A DNA stretch of 64,000 nucleotides from positions 130,589-194,588 of the forward strand of contig NZ_LMQN01000012.1 in the NCBI RefSeq assembly GCF_001425355.1. Reading direction: 5' to 3'. This document shows, piece by piece, positions 9,073 through 17,962 of the stretch; the stretch's first letter is position 1, and every line of letters starts with the position of its first letter. A program made the position numbers and the translations under genes. The stretch comes from Chryseobacterium sp. Leaf405. Its GTDB lineage: Bacteria > Bacteroidota > Bacteroidia > Flavobacteriales > Weeksellaceae. The notes beneath the pieces are model-generated. The model did not search any database. It had not been told where the DNA came from and worked only from the letters and a program-made list of their open reading frames with translations.

Positions 9073-9561
9073 TTACTTTTTTGCTTCGGGTGGAGCAGTG
9101 GTCGTTGCGTTTTTCAGGAAGAACTGCTTGAGGTCTTTATACTTGTCCTCAAATCCCGGTGACGCTGTTCCTGCTTTGTACGTTGTGTAAGAATAATCTA
9201 CCAATGCCGACTGATAATTGTCGTAATCGTGGAGCGTTTTGGCATTGTTCAGTCTTGTGATGATGCTTTCGAGCCTGCTGATCATCGTTTCCATATTGTT
9301 TCGGGAACTGTGATCCTTATTGAATTCATCCCAGTCAACTTCGGGAGAGCTCAGGTTGGGCTGGCTGCTGTTGTAGTCTGATACTTTGTTTACGAAGAGC
9401 TTGTTTTGCTCGTTGATGCTTCCGTAGCGTTTACGGTCTTCTGCAGAAAGATTGATTGTGATTTCAGCAAGTGCTGTTTCCAATGCTGCGATAGCATCCT
9501 GTGCCGCAGTGATTTTTGCAGTGCTCAAATGGGTGGAGTTTAGATTTGTTAATCCCATCAT
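9073..9561 (-). CDS. Hypothetical protein, helical, 162 residues
   Basis: I do not recognise a named domain. The protein looks entirely helical. An Ala-rich segment (residues ~15-35, AAQDAIAALETALAEI) is followed by acidic/amide-rich stretches with SRLESIITRLNNAK, and the tail is Pro/Ala/Lys-rich (TTTAPPEAKK). There is no signal peptide or membrane helix, so it is probably cytoplasmic. It starts at the ATG at 9561 (the next codon is also ATG) and has its own strong terminator. Similar short proteins of unknown role occur in Chryseobacterium, as far as I recall. It sits beside the decayed 21-bp repeat array. Confidence 0.75.
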   Translation of the reverse strand: MMGLTNLNSTHLSTAKITAAQDAIAALETALAEITINLSAEDRKRYGSINEQNKLFVNKVSDYNSSQPNLSSPEVDWDEFNKDHSSRNNMETMISRLESIITRLNNAKTLHDYDNYQSALVDYSYTTYKAGTASPGFEDKYKDLKQFFLKNATTTAPPEAKK

Positions 9562-9709
9562 TTTTGATTTTAAAGGTTATTATTGTATGACTAAAATCGT
9601 GTGTTTTTAAATAATGGAAACTAAGGTAGAGAAAATTTCAATACATCAGGAAGAATTTTTTGGATAGATCGACAATCATTACATGATACATTTTGATAAA
9701 AATACAGAA

Positions 9710-9735
9710 AGGGCTGAAATGAAAATTTCAGCCCT
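9710..9735 (-). terminator. Hairpin after the NTF2-like gene
   Basis: AGGGCTGAAAT (9710-9720) and ATTTCAGCCCT (9725-9735) form an 11-bp perfect stem. Downstream on the minus strand the sequence is T-rich. It probably ends the SDR/NTF2 transcript. Confidence 0.65.
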
Positions 9736-9770
9736 GAATATATAAATATTGGGTTTTCAGGTAATTATTT

Positions 9771-10088
9771 TTACTCTGTTACTTTTAAGTTCTGAATTTT
9801 TCCGTCGGCAATTGTAAAGTGAAATTGTAATACAATTGGGCTTCCCGGAAATGTCCCTGCAATTTTCGCCGATAAGATATCTTCTTTTTCATCAAACGCT
9901 ACAGGTTCCATCGTGGCTCTGTAATCTTTGTTGGATTTATCAATCCACTGTTCTATTGCTGCTTTTCCGTTATGAGTCTTGCCTTCATCAAGTACTTGTG
10001 CATCTTCAGCGAAGCAGTTGGCATAGGCAGCACTGTCAAATTCATTTTGGGTCTTTACTAATTCCTGAATTACTGTAGGTAAGTTCAT
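9771..10088 (-). CDS. NTF2-like / SnoaL-like protein
   Basis: A 105-residue single-domain protein of the nuclear-transport-factor-2 fold. The pattern is a leading helix (VIQELVKTQNEFDSAAYANCFAEDAQV), then NGKAAIEQWIDKSN, followed by beta strands ending in FHFTIADGKIQNLKVTE. These cone-shaped proteins bind or turn over small hydrophobic molecules, but no catalytic residue can be assigned here. It lies 24 bases after the SDR gene on the same strand, so the two are probably co-transcribed and under the divergent HxlR regulator. Confidence 0.82.
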   Translation of the reverse strand: MNLPTVIQELVKTQNEFDSAAYANCFAEDAQVLDEGKTHNGKAAIEQWIDKSNKDYRATMEPVAFDEKEDILSAKIAGTFPGSPIVLQFHFTIADGKIQNLKVTE

Positions 10089-10112
10089 CGTATTTTTATT
10101 TTTTTAAGATTA

Positions 10113-10904
10113 TTAAATTGTCGGTACGGTTCCGCCGTCGATTACATATTCGGTTCCGGTTAAGTAGCTGGCTCTTGGGGAGACAAGAAAACCAACAAAT
10201 TCAGCAACCTCTCTCGGTTCGGAAGGTCTGCCAAAAGGGATTCCGCCCAAAGCATCCATCGCGCCCTGCTGTGCTTCTTCTACGGTACTGTTGGCATTTC
10301 TTGCAATTTCACCCAACCATGCTTTTGATGCTGATGTATTGATCCACCCCGGTGAAACTGTAAGAACACGAACTCCTTTTGGAGTTACTTCATTCGAGAG
10401 ACTTTTGCTGTAATTTCTCAATGCTGCTTTGGAAGCGGCGTAAGGCAAAGTAGAATCATATAAAGGAAGCTTGCCCTGAATAGAAGCAATGTGGATGATT
10501 ACGCCACTTTTTCTTTCGATCATTTGGGGTAAAAATCCTCTGTCTAATCGTACGGGAGCAAGTAAATTAGCTCTTAGTGTAGATTCCCAGTCTTCATCCG
10601 TTAAAGCGTTAAAGCCACCGGCAGGAGTTGTAGAAGAACCAAGGTTATTGATCAGAATATCCAGTCGCCCATATTTTGATAGTACTTCACCGATTAATTT
10701 CTCTGATCCTTCTGTTGTGCTTAAATCAGCAGCGATGAAATGCAGATTGCTGTTTTCTTCTTCCGGCGTATTTCTTGCCGAAATAATCACGGTTGCGCCG
10801 GCTTGCAATAGTCTTTCTGCGATGGCTTTTCCCGTTCCTTTTGTACCACCTGTTACCAATGCTATTTTGCCTGATAATTCATTGTTAAAATTAAACTGTT
10901 CCAT
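10113..10904 (-). CDS. SDR-family oxidoreductase
   Basis: A 263-residue classical short-chain dehydrogenase. It has the NAD(P) motif GGTKGTGKAIAERL near the N-terminus, the INNLGSS segment in the NNAG position, a catalytic Ser in VIIHIASIQGKLP, and YAASK (Tyr and Lys) near residue 160. The C-terminal YLTGTEYVIDGG is typical. NNLG replaces NNAG, a small variation seen in some members. It is divergent from an HxlR-type regulator, an arrangement common for enzymes that deal with quinones, aldehydes or other electrophiles. The substrate is unknown. Confidence 0.88.
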   Translation of the reverse strand: MEQFNFNNELSGKIALVTGGTKGTGKAIAERLLQAGATVIISARNTPEEENSNLHFIAADLSTTEGSEKLIGEVLSKYGRLDILINNLGSSTTPAGGFNALTDEDWESTLRANLLAPVRLDRGFLPQMIERKSGVIIHIASIQGKLPLYDSTLPYAASKAALRNYSKSLSNEVTPKGVRVLTVSPGWINTSASKAWLGEIARNANSTVEEAQQGAMDALGGIPFGRPSEPREVAEFVGFLVSPRASYLTGTEYVIDGGTVPTI

Positions 10905-10946
10905 TTTTAAATTTGTTTATAGGACAAAATTGGGGTATAAAAACAG

Positions 10947-11005
10947 TTTGTACAAGTACGGAATTACGATTCAGATAGGGATAAATTATTCCCCTATTGT
11001 ACAAA
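10947..11005. promoter_or_regulatory. Paired palindromic sites in the SDR/HxlR divergent promoter
   Basis: TTTGTACAA at 10947-10955 and TTGTACAAA at 10997-11005 are reverse complements with starts 50 bases apart, about five helical turns. An imperfect GGGATAA...TTCCC palindrome lies between them near 10978. They sit between the divergent SDR and HxlR genes, as expected for an autoregulated operator. Confidence 0.55.
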
Positions 11006-11019
11006 TCGGAACATAGGTT

Positions 11020-11027
11020 TACATTTG
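11020..11027 (+). promoter_or_regulatory. -7 promoter box (TACATTTG) directly before the HxlR gene
   Basis: An exact TAnnTTTG. Only 4 bases separate it from ATG 11032, so the mRNA is probably leaderless or nearly so. Confidence 0.55.
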
Positions 11028-11031
11028 CTTT

Positions 11032-11406
11032 ATGTATGAGAGAAAAATAATTCCGAATTTAAATTGCGGTCTTGATCTGATCGGTGAAGTGCTTTACGGC
11101 AAATGGAAAATACGTCTGCTCTGGTTTATTGATCAGGGACATCAGCGACCGAGTGAATTGCAGCGTAAAATCCCTGATGCTACAAGACGGGTTTTAAATA
11201 TTCAGCTGAAAGAGCTGGAAGATCATGAATTGATTACCAAGAAAATTTATCCTGTAGTACCGCCAAAAGTAGAGTACAGCCTTACCGAATTGGGTAAAAG
11301 CGTTATTCCTATAATTTTGCAGTTGGGAATCTGGGGCGACGAAAACGAAACGCATTTACGAACCGTTATTTTGAAGCGTTTAAATGCAGAAAGTGAATCG
11401 CTTTGA
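11032..11406 (+). CDS. HxlR-family transcriptional regulator
   Basis: A 124-residue winged-helix regulator. It carries the family signature CGLDLIGEVLYGKWKIRLLW near the N-terminus, RPSELQRKIPDATRRVLNIQLKELE as recognition helix region, and the wing VVPPKVEYSLTELGKS. A single Cys near residue 13 sits where redox-sensing members of the family carry a reactive thiol. It is divergent from the SDR/NTF2 pair, with two palindromic sites between, so it probably represses that pair and itself. The inducer is unknown. Confidence 0.9.
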   Translation: MYERKIIPNLNCGLDLIGEVLYGKWKIRLLWFIDQGHQRPSELQRKIPDATRRVLNIQLKELEDHELITKKIYPVVPPKVEYSLTELGKSVIPIILQLGIWGDENETHLRTVILKRLNAESESL

Positions 11407-11418
11407 TACGGCTATGAT

Positions 11419-11817
11419 TCAAAAAAGTAACGTTGTTAAAAAAGGTAAAAATAAAGTCAATACTGTGAAAGCGGCATCTCCTGTATGTAATCTTCTGTAC
11501 TCACCTTGTTCCCAGCTTGATTGCATATAGCCCGTCATCAGTGGCTCGTTTCCGAATAGTATAAGAAACAAGTTTCTGAATATCCAATGATAAATCATAA
11601 AGAATAGCGGCAAAAATGTCCATGTTGCAGCATTTCCGTTTACCATCTTTAATGATTCACGGTTAATATTAAGATAACCAAATAAAGCAATTAAGATGGT
11701 GAATATTAATAGTATGAAAAATGTTTTTTTGTTCTTAAGTATTTTATAGAATAACCACAAAATCATTTGACCAATAACGCCAAGCGAAATATAAATAGAT
11801 TGATGATCCAAATCCAT
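11419..11817 (-). CDS. Hypothetical small membrane protein
   Basis: A 132-residue protein with about four hydrophobic segments: residues ~10-26, 31-48, 62-88 and 114-131. There is no recognisable motif or signal cleavage site, so it is likely an inner-membrane protein. It is convergent with the HxlR gene, whose stop lies 13 bases away. It is 22 bases downstream of the LacI-type regulator on the same strand and may share its transcript. Function not assigned. Confidence 0.7.
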   Translation of the reverse strand: MDLDHQSIYISLGVIGQMILWLFYKILKNKKTFFILLIFTILIALFGYLNINRESLKMVNGNAATWTFLPLFFMIYHWIFRNLFLILFGNEPLMTGYMQSSWEQGEYRRLHTGDAAFTVLTLFLPFLTTLLF

Positions 11818-11839
11818 CTTTGTATATACTAAAATAACA

Positions 11840-12868
11840 TTATCTCCTTTTCGAAGATTTTCTGATGTAAAGCTGCGGTGCTAATACAACTTTTTTCTCA
11901 GTAGAAACCCCTGAACCATTTTCTTTGATACTTTCCATAAATACCTGTCCTGCCATTTTTCCCATCGTAACGGGAGTTTGGTCTACCGAACTCATCGGAA
12001 GCTCCATGAATTGGGTAAAAGGTTCATTTGAAAACCCGATCACCGCTACTTCTTCCGGGATTTTAATTTTACGTTTTTTCAGTTCCTGACAAGCGCCCAA
12101 GGCTGCAAAATCACTGGAAGAGAAAATAGCATCAGGAACAGATTTTCTTTCCCAAAGCGTTTTAATAGCCTCAATTCCGGCATCAATCGAACTGCCGGTG
12201 ATAATGATATTTTCGTCTTTTAAAGATAACTGATGATCAATAATAGCCTGTTTATACCCGTTTAAACGATTCTGATAAATTTCAAGGTTAAGATCCCCTG
12301 CAAAATGACAGATGTTTTTATATCCTTCTTTGATTAAATGTTCCGTCGCCGAATATCCGCCACGGTAGTCATCAATCGTCACCGTGCTGATGCCGGCGAT
12401 GTCTTTTTTACGGTCGAAAAAGATAATTGGTGTATTGGTGGTATCTAAAATACTCTGGATATGTTCCGTATCAACAGTCGTTTTGGAAACAGACATGAAA
12501 ATGCCGTCTACCTGAGCATTCAGTAACGTATTCATGTGTTTTTTTTCTATGTTTACGTCTTCATGACTCTGGCAGATAATTACATGATAACCAAACGGAG
12601 ACAATTCTTCCTCAATTCCCCTGATAACGGATGAAAAGAAATTGGTATTCACGAAGGGAACGATAATTCCGACGTTTTTTGTTTCCCCGCTTTTTAAGGC
12701 TTTGGCAAGATTATTCTGCTTATAGTTCATTTCTTTGGCAGTCGCCTTTACCAGATCTTTGGTTGCCTGACTGATCCTCGGATGGTCGTTTAATGCCCTG
12801 GAAACAGTTGCCACACTTACATTAAGCTTTCTCGATATGTCGTATATGGTGGCACTTTTTTTATTCAT
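11840..12868 (-). CDS. LacI-family transcriptional regulator
   Basis: A 342-residue LacI/GalR protein. The N-terminal HTH reads ATIYDISRKLNVSVATVSRALN, followed by the hinge helix segment NLAKALKSGETKNVGIIVP. A periplasmic-binding-like effector domain fills the rest (DAIFSSSDFAALGACQELK, AVIGFSNEPFTQ, SSVDQTP). It lies downstream of the sugar porter and xylose isomerase on the same strand, separated by a terminator and 345 bases. It may control the xylose genes. No matching operator was found by eye, and a role in the uronate genes cannot be excluded. Confidence 0.88.
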   Translation of the reverse strand: MNKKSATIYDISRKLNVSVATVSRALNDHPRISQATKDLVKATAKEMNYKQNNLAKALKSGETKNVGIIVPFVNTNFFSSVIRGIEEELSPFGYHVIICQSHEDVNIEKKHMNTLLNAQVDGIFMSVSKTTVDTEHIQSILDTTNTPIIFFDRKKDIAGISTVTIDDYRGGYSATEHLIKEGYKNICHFAGDLNLEIYQNRLNGYKQAIIDHQLSLKDENIIITGSSIDAGIEAIKTLWERKSVPDAIFSSSDFAALGACQELKKRKIKIPEEVAVIGFSNEPFTQFMELPMSSVDQTPVTMGKMAGQVFMESIKENGSGVSTEKKVVLAPQLYIRKSSKRR

Positions 12869-13158
12869 AGAAGTTTTTTCTAACTGTTTGTGTATATCAG
12901 ATTACTATACATTATTGGAGTAAATTTAATCAAATTATGTATATCCAAATGGAAATAAGATGTATTTTATAGAAGTTTAAGTTTAATTAAAATTCAATAA
13001 AGTGCAAAATATATTTAAATGCTTAATTCTCTTTATATTAAAATAGGCCTCACTTAATATAAAACCAAGAATTTGTTAAAAATAAGTTGTTTTTATATTC
13101 AAAAATGATGGCTTATATGAATTAAAATTACCTAAAACGGATAATTATTTTAACCAAA
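12869..13158. other. AT-rich intergenic region, no gene seen
   Basis: About 290 bases of very AT-rich sequence between the xylose transporter terminator and the LacI-type gene. It should hold the minus-strand promoter of the regulator. I see no ORF, RNA or clear repeat. Confidence 0.6.
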
Positions 13159-13183
13159 AGAGACACCGAAAACCGATGTCTCT
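13159..13183 (-). terminator. Terminator after the sugar porter gene
   Basis: AGAGACATCG and CGGTGTCTCT (minus strand) form a 10-bp stem with one G-T pair and a T-containing tail, just past the stop of the transporter. Confidence 0.75.
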
Positions 13184-13213
13184 TAATAACTAACTATTGA
13201 TGTAAAAAATATT

Positions 13214-14635
13214 CTACTTTTTCCAAAGTTTTTCAATTTCTTCCAGAGATTTTCCTTTAGTTTCCGGAACCATCTTCCAGACAAAAAACAGTGAAAGAAT
13301 GCTCATTACTCCATAGAAACCGTACGTAAAAGCCCCACTGAATTCCATCATAAACGGATAGGTGGAAGAAATTAAATAATTCGCAGCCCATTGTGCCGCA
13401 ACCGCAATAGCAATTGCCGACCCTCTGATTTTATTTGGGAAAAGTTCTGAGATTAAAACCCAGCAGATGGGTCCCCAAGACATCATAAAAGATGCGGTGT
13501 AAATGATGATGAAAACCAACGTAGCAATCCCGATAATCTGCATGTATGAGAAAATAGCAATGGCAAACATTCCAATCGCCATACCAATAGAACCGACGAT
13601 CAATAAAGGTTTTCTTCCCCATTTATCAACCGTGAAAATTGCTACAACCGTGAAAACAACATTTACAAGTCCCATCACAACGGTTTGAAACATTGAAGCA
13701 TCTTTATGTACGCCCATGCTTTCAAAAATTCTCGGAGCATAGTATAATGCCACATTAATTCCTACAAATTGTTGAAATATAGAAAGCAATATTCCGATCA
13801 CAATTACTGTTTTACCGAAAGCGAAAATTTCACTTTTGTTTTCTGCAACCGTTCCTTTGATTTCATTAAAAATCTCCTTGCCTTGGTTTTCACCATTAAT
13901 TTTAGTTAAAATTTTGAGCGCTTCTGCATCTTTTTTAATGAAAGTTAAATATCTCGGCGTTTCAGGAACAAAGAATAATAAAATCCCAAACAATGCCGCA
14001 GGAATCGTTAATGATAAAAACATATAACGCCACCCGATATCATTGATCCATTCGATAGATTTTCCGTCTGCAATTCCCCAGTTCACAAAATAAACCACCA
14101 ACATTCCGAAGATAATCGCAAACTGATTTAAAGAAACCAATCTTCCACGAACTTCTGCAGGTGCGATTTCACCAATATACATCGGACAAACGGCAGAAGC
14201 CAGTCCAACTCCGATTCCCCCGATAATTCTGTAAAAATTGAAAGCAAGCAAAACTCCCATTGAATGTTCACCCTGTTTAAAGAATAAAAATTCCGGATAA
14301 GCTGCTCCCAAAGCACTGATGAAAAATAAGAATGCAGCAAGCATCAATGATTTTTTTCTTCCCAATTTAGTCGAAAAATATCCTGATACCGCTCCTCCGA
14401 TGATACAGCCGATCAATGCGCTGGAGATTGTTGCTCCATGCGCAAGAGAACTTAATCCCAAGGGAATGATCAGATATTCCTGGATCGATTTTTCTGCTCC
14501 GGAAATTACCGCAGTATCATACCCAAACAAAAGTCCGCCTAACGTTGCCACCAAAGTCAGTACGGTGACGTAGGTCATGTTGATTTCCGCTTTTGTCCCA
14601 GAGGAATATTTTGGTCCGGAATCTATTATTTGCAT
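13214..14635 (-). CDS. xylE: Sugar porter MFS transporter, probably D-xylose:H+ symporter
   Basis: A 473-residue sugar-porter (SP) family carrier with 12 predicted helices. SP motifs are visible: GYDTAVISGAE in helix 1, GRKKS between helices 2 and 3, RIIGGIGVGLASAVCPMYIGE, and PAEVRGRLVSLNQ. QQFVGIN is in helix 7, and PETKGKSLEEIE at the end. Related carriers move xylose, glucose, arabinose or galactose. The adjacent xylose isomerase, 64 bases upstream on the same strand, makes xylose the likely substrate. Confidence 0.85.
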   Translation of the reverse strand: MQIIDSGPKYSSGTKAEINMTYVTVLTLVATLGGLLFGYDTAVISGAEKSIQEYLIIPLGLSSLAHGATISSALIGCIIGGAVSGYFSTKLGRKKSLMLAAFLFFISALGAAYPEFLFFKQGEHSMGVLLAFNFYRIIGGIGVGLASAVCPMYIGEIAPAEVRGRLVSLNQFAIIFGMLVVYFVNWGIADGKSIEWINDIGWRYMFLSLTIPAALFGILLFFVPETPRYLTFIKKDAEALKILTKINGENQGKEIFNEIKGTVAENKSEIFAFGKTVIVIGILLSIFQQFVGINVALYYAPRIFESMGVHKDASMFQTVVMGLVNVVFTVVAIFTVDKWGRKPLLIVGSIGMAIGMFAIAIFSYMQIIGIATLVFIIIYTASFMMSWGPICWVLISELFPNKIRGSAIAIAVAAQWAANYLISSTYPFMMEFSGAFTYGFYGVMSILSLFFVWKMVPETKGKSLEEIEKLWKK

Positions 14636-14699
14636 AGTTTCATCTAGTTTTAATTATGGTTAAAATTTGAACATTTCAATGTAAAATATTCAAAATATT

Positions 14700-16031
14700 T
14701 TATAAATATTGGTTAATCAGGCTTTCTAAATATTCCTGCTTACCGCTTTCTCTTCCAACTTCTCCCAGAAGACTTTCAGCGTGAAAAGCAAGATCAGTTA
14801 AAGAAAGTTTTCCTTCTTCGAAATCTTTTCCTTTTCCACCATCGAAAGAAGAATATCTGTTGGTTCTGATTTCAGAATATTTTGATTTTTCTAATATTTT
14901 GTCGGCAGCTAGGAAAGCTCTTGCAAAATTGTCCATCCCGCTGATGTGTGCTACGAAAATATCCTCAAGATCTGTAGAGTTTCTTCTGATTTTAGCATCG
15001 AAATTCACCCCTCCGCCTTGAAAACCTCCAGCCTGGATGATTACCAACATTGCTTGCGTCATTTCATATAAATCAACTGGGAACTGGTCTGTATCCCAAC
15101 CATTTTGGTAATCTCCACGGTTTGCATCAATACTTCCCAATACATTATTATCTGCCGCAACCTGAAGTTCGTGCTCGAACGTATGCTGTGCTAATGTTGC
15201 GTGATTTACTTCAAGATTTAGTTTAAAATCATTTAATAAATCGTACTGACGAAGAAAATTAAGACACGTTGCAGCATCAAAATCATACTGATGTTTTGTA
15301 GGTTCCATTGGTTTTGGCTCAATGAAGAAAGTTCCTGTGAAACCTTGTGCACGTGCATAATCTTTAGCTAAGTGTAAAAATTTTGCCATGTGTTCCTGCT
15401 CACGCTTCATATTGGTATTAAGCAAAGACATATAACCTTCACGACCACCCCAGAAAACGTAATTTTCTCCACTTAATTTGATCGTTGCATCTAATGCGTT
15501 CTTTACCTGTCCACCAGCGTAAGCTAAAACATCAAAAGAAGGATTGGTGGCAGCACCATTCATGAATCTTGGGTTCGAGAAACAGTTTGAAGTTCCCCAA
15601 AGCAGTTTAACTCCAGAAGCAGTTTGTTTTTCTTTCGCATAATCTGTGATGAATTCTAATCTTTTTGTTGATTCTTTGAAATTATCAGCTTCATCAATCA
15701 AATCGTAATCATGGAAACAATAGTAAGGAACGCCTAATTTTGTGAAAAATTCGAAAGCAGCATCCATTTTTTCTGTAGCTCTTTGTTTGGCATCAGAAGC
15801 TGTTAACCAATCAAACTGCTGTGTTCCTGCTCCGAAAGGATCTCCTCCTGTTGCGCAGAATGTATGCCAGTACGCTGTAGCAAATTTGAAATATTCTTTC
15901 ATCGTTTTACCACGAACTACCAAATTCTCGTCGTAAAATTTAAATGCTAGCGGATTATCAGACTCTCTACCTTCAAATTGAATTTTTTCAATCCCTTTAA
16001 AATATTCTTTGTTACCAAATGTAATTGCCAT
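14700..16031 (-). CDS. xylA: Xylose isomerase
   Basis: A 443-residue class II xylose isomerase that converts D-xylose to D-xylulose with two divalent metals. The catalytic His is in FHDYDL (His107 from the chosen start). Metal and substrate segments [26 protein letters not shown] and GSIDANRGD are all present. The ORF can extend upstream to 16097. I chose the ATG at 16031 ([11 protein letters not shown]) because family members begin there and the extra 22 residues look unlike protein. Xylulokinase is not in this window. Confidence 0.95.
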   Translation of the reverse strand: MAITFGNKEYFKGIEKIQFEGRESDNPLAFKFYDENLVVRGKTMKEYFKFATAYWHTFCATGGDPFGAGTQQFDWLTASDAKQRATEKMDAAFEFFTKLGVPYYCFHDYDLIDEADNFKESTKRLEFITDYAKEKQTASGVKLLWGTSNCFSNPRFMNGAATNPSFDVLAYAGGQVKNALDATIKLSGENYVFWGGREGYMSLLNTNMKREQEHMAKFLHLAKDYARAQGFTGTFFIEPKPMEPTKHQYDFDAATCLNFLRQYDLLNDFKLNLEVNHATLAQHTFEHELQVAADNNVLGSIDANRGDYQNGWDTDQFPVDLYEMTQAMLVIIQAGGFQGGGVNFDAKIRRNSTDLEDIFVAHISGMDNFARAFLAADKILEKSKYSEIRTNRYSSFDGGKGKDFEEGKLSLTDLAFHAESLLGEVGRESGKQEYLESLINQYL

Positions 16032-16483
16032 TATATGTTTGTTTAAAATATTAAGTTCTTTAATGTAATCGATTGCACTTCTCAATTGGATTCCCAAAAA
16101 ATATAACCTTTACATAAAATGCTATTGGGAATTTTTAATATAAAATCAAATTTTCAATGGTATTTATTGATGAAAATTGATGTTTTATTAATAATTGAAT
16201 GTCTTTAAAAGTAATAATTTTATATTATATGCAACAGAATTTTATTAATATCTTATTTTGTATGATAAGGTGTGGTTTATCTATTTGTTTTCTAATATAT
16301 TGTTGATTGTTTTTTGATTAAAAATTTAAGATAAAATCGTCGGAAAACTAAATTTTAGATTATATTTTTTTTACCAAAAAGTAATCTTATGAGCAATTTT
16401 TCTCTATTTCTGAATTTTTTATAAAAAGTATTTTGAGCGGATGACTTTTAAAAATCCCATGAATTATATTCACTAAAAACTTT
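16032..16483. other. Divergent intergenic region of xylA and the DUF434 gene
   Basis: About 450 bases of AT-rich sequence that should carry the minus-strand xylA promoter and the plus-strand promoter of the DUF434 gene. No gene or obvious repeat was seen. Confidence 0.6.
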
Positions 16484-16491
16484 TACATTTG
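16484..16491 (+). promoter_or_regulatory. -7 promoter box (TACATTTG) before the DUF434 gene
   Basis: An exact TAnnTTTG ending 3 bases before ATG 16495. The transcript should be leaderless. This also argues against the upstream TTG start at 16489, which lies within the box. Confidence 0.5.
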
Positions 16492-16494
16492 AGG

Positions 16495-17208
16495 ATGAAT
16501 AACAGAAATCGTGGTAAAAACACTGGCGACGATACATTATTTGGTTCAGAGAAGCAGATTGGAAAACTCAAATCGGCGATTACGGATATGCAGTATTTGT
16601 TGAGTCGGAATTATGCAGAAAAAGCTTCCTCCGATTTGGTTGGAAATCATTACCGCTTGAAAAGTCGACAAATCCAGGCTTTGCGTGGCGCTTCAGCTTC
16701 GGAAATTCAGATTCAGAACAGAAAATCAAAGCAGCTTACAATTTCAGATTTAAAAGGTCAAACGATTTATCTCGATGGTTTTAATGTTTTAATTTTATTG
16801 GAAAGTTTGCTTTCTGATGCTTATATTTTTGAAGGAGCTGATGGATGTTTCCGGGATCTTTCCGGTGTTCATGGAACGTACAAAAGAGTGAATCAAACTC
16901 AAAAAACGATTGAATTAGTCGCTGAATTTTTTAAAAAATCACAGTCAGATAAATTAATTTGGATTTTCGATAAACCTGTTTCCAACAGCGGAAGAATTAA
17001 ACATATTATTTTGGAATTTGCTCAGGAAAATAATCTCAACTGGAATGTTGAATTAGAATTTAATCCGGATAAATTTTTAGCTGAGCATGCTGAAATTTCC
17101 GTTTCTTCCGATGCATGGATTTTGGATCACTGCAAAAATTGGTTTAATCTTATTGGATATTTGATTGCAGAAGAAAAGCTTTCCGTTAATCTTATGAAAA
17201 TGTTGTAA
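16495..17208 (+). CDS. DUF434 domain-containing protein
   Basis: A 237-residue cytoplasmic protein. The N-terminal ~60 residues match the DUF434 pattern (LLSRNYAEKASSDLVGNHYRLKSRQIQAL). The C-terminal part has TIYLDGFNVLILLE, LIWIFDKPVSNSGRIKHII and SSDAWILDHC, which gives a PIN/NYN-like arrangement of acidic residues (Asp in LDGFN, FDKP and DAWILD). That would suit a metal-dependent nuclease, but the link is inference. The next gene starts at its stop codon (coordinates meet at 17208), so they are coupled. The TTG at 16489 is rejected as start because it overlaps the promoter box. Confidence 0.82.
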   Translation: MNNRNRGKNTGDDTLFGSEKQIGKLKSAITDMQYLLSRNYAEKASSDLVGNHYRLKSRQIQALRGASASEIQIQNRKSKQLTISDLKGQTIYLDGFNVLILLESLLSDAYIFEGADGCFRDLSGVHGTYKRVNQTQKTIELVAEFFKKSQSDKLIWIFDKPVSNSGRIKHIILEFAQENNLNWNVELEFNPDKFLAEHAEISVSSDAWILDHCKNWFNLIGYLIAEEKLSVNLMKML

Positions 17209-17858
17209 TGATGAATTTTGAAGAATTAATTCCCTTATTTTCTGATAAATGGAAAGCAAAATATCAGAAGATTTTATTTGAAGAACATCTATTAAGTTTA
17301 AGTGAAAATATTCAGAGATTTAAAGAACAAACATTCGATTGGGATTTCCCTTTCTTTAATGAAGAAGTTAAAATTGATCGTGCTGAAAGTTTCAATAAAT
17401 TCATTAATATTTTTGAATCTGAAGATTCTGACGAAATTAAAGCAAAGCAATTGGAAGAGATTCCTTTTGAATATTGGCTGAACATTTTAGGTCAAAGAAT
17501 AACGTCTGCAAGTCTTCGTGATGAAAATGCAATTCCACCTTTGAAATGCTTACTTATTGAATCCTGCGAAAAACCTTTCAACAACGAAATTACCATTGCC
17601 CAAAGAGCCTGGGAAAAACACGTTGGAAGATTGGACGATCCGTTTTGGGGTGAAGTAAAAGGAAATAATCAGCAGAAACAGCAAATCGTAATGGAAAAAA
17701 TTAATTATATTTTAGATCATAAAACCTGGTGGAATGTCTTCTTTCATTATAAGCATGAATTGGTTTTTGAGGTCAGAGAAAAAGACGGTCACGGAATTCG
17801 TTGGAGCCACGGTGGGAAACATTTAATCGGGTTCCTTGAGTTTTTTATTAATGATTAG
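17208..17858 (+). CDS. Hypothetical protein, 216 residues
   Basis: Not recognised. The protein is acidic and aromatic-rich, with no signal peptide or membrane segment. Notable segments are FDWDFPFFNEE, GQRITSASLRDENAIPPLK, and a C-terminal GHGIRWSHGGKHLIGFLEFF with several His and Trp residues that could form a site. Its start overlaps the stop of the DUF434 gene by one base, so the two are made together and probably work in one process. Confidence 0.72.
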   Translation: MMNFEELIPLFSDKWKAKYQKILFEEHLLSLSENIQRFKEQTFDWDFPFFNEEVKIDRAESFNKFINIFESEDSDEIKAKQLEEIPFEYWLNILGQRITSASLRDENAIPPLKCLLIESCEKPFNNEITIAQRAWEKHVGRLDDPFWGEVKGNNQQKQQIVMEKINYILDHKTWWNVFFHYKHELVFEVREKDGHGIRWSHGGKHLIGFLEFFIND

Positions 17859-17889
17859 TCTGATGGAATTTTTAAAATATTTCTTTTTC

Positions 17890-17925
17890 TGCGTAAAAAG
17901 ATTGCGCATTGTAATGATAATTTTG
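17890..17925 (+). promoter_or_regulatory. TGCGTA/TGCGCA operator-like motif with TAATTTTG box
   Basis: TGCGTAAAAAGA (17890-17901) is followed by TGCGCATT and, at 17918-17925, TAATTTTG, a TAnnTTTG-type -7 box. Nearly the same ~36 bases occur at 38688-38723 before the Y-RNA array. Related TACGCA/TGCGTA sites lie before the Ro60 gene (36295) and the HTH gene (40405-40460). It is 37 bases before the ATG at 17963. Confidence 0.6.
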
Positions 17926-17962
17926 TCAACGTAAAATGTTTCTCCTTTAACTCTCAAATAAT

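Noticed and set aside
14700-16097. Longer xylose isomerase starting at 16097
   Set aside because: The extra 22 residues do not resemble the family N-terminus. [11 protein letters not shown] at 16031 does.
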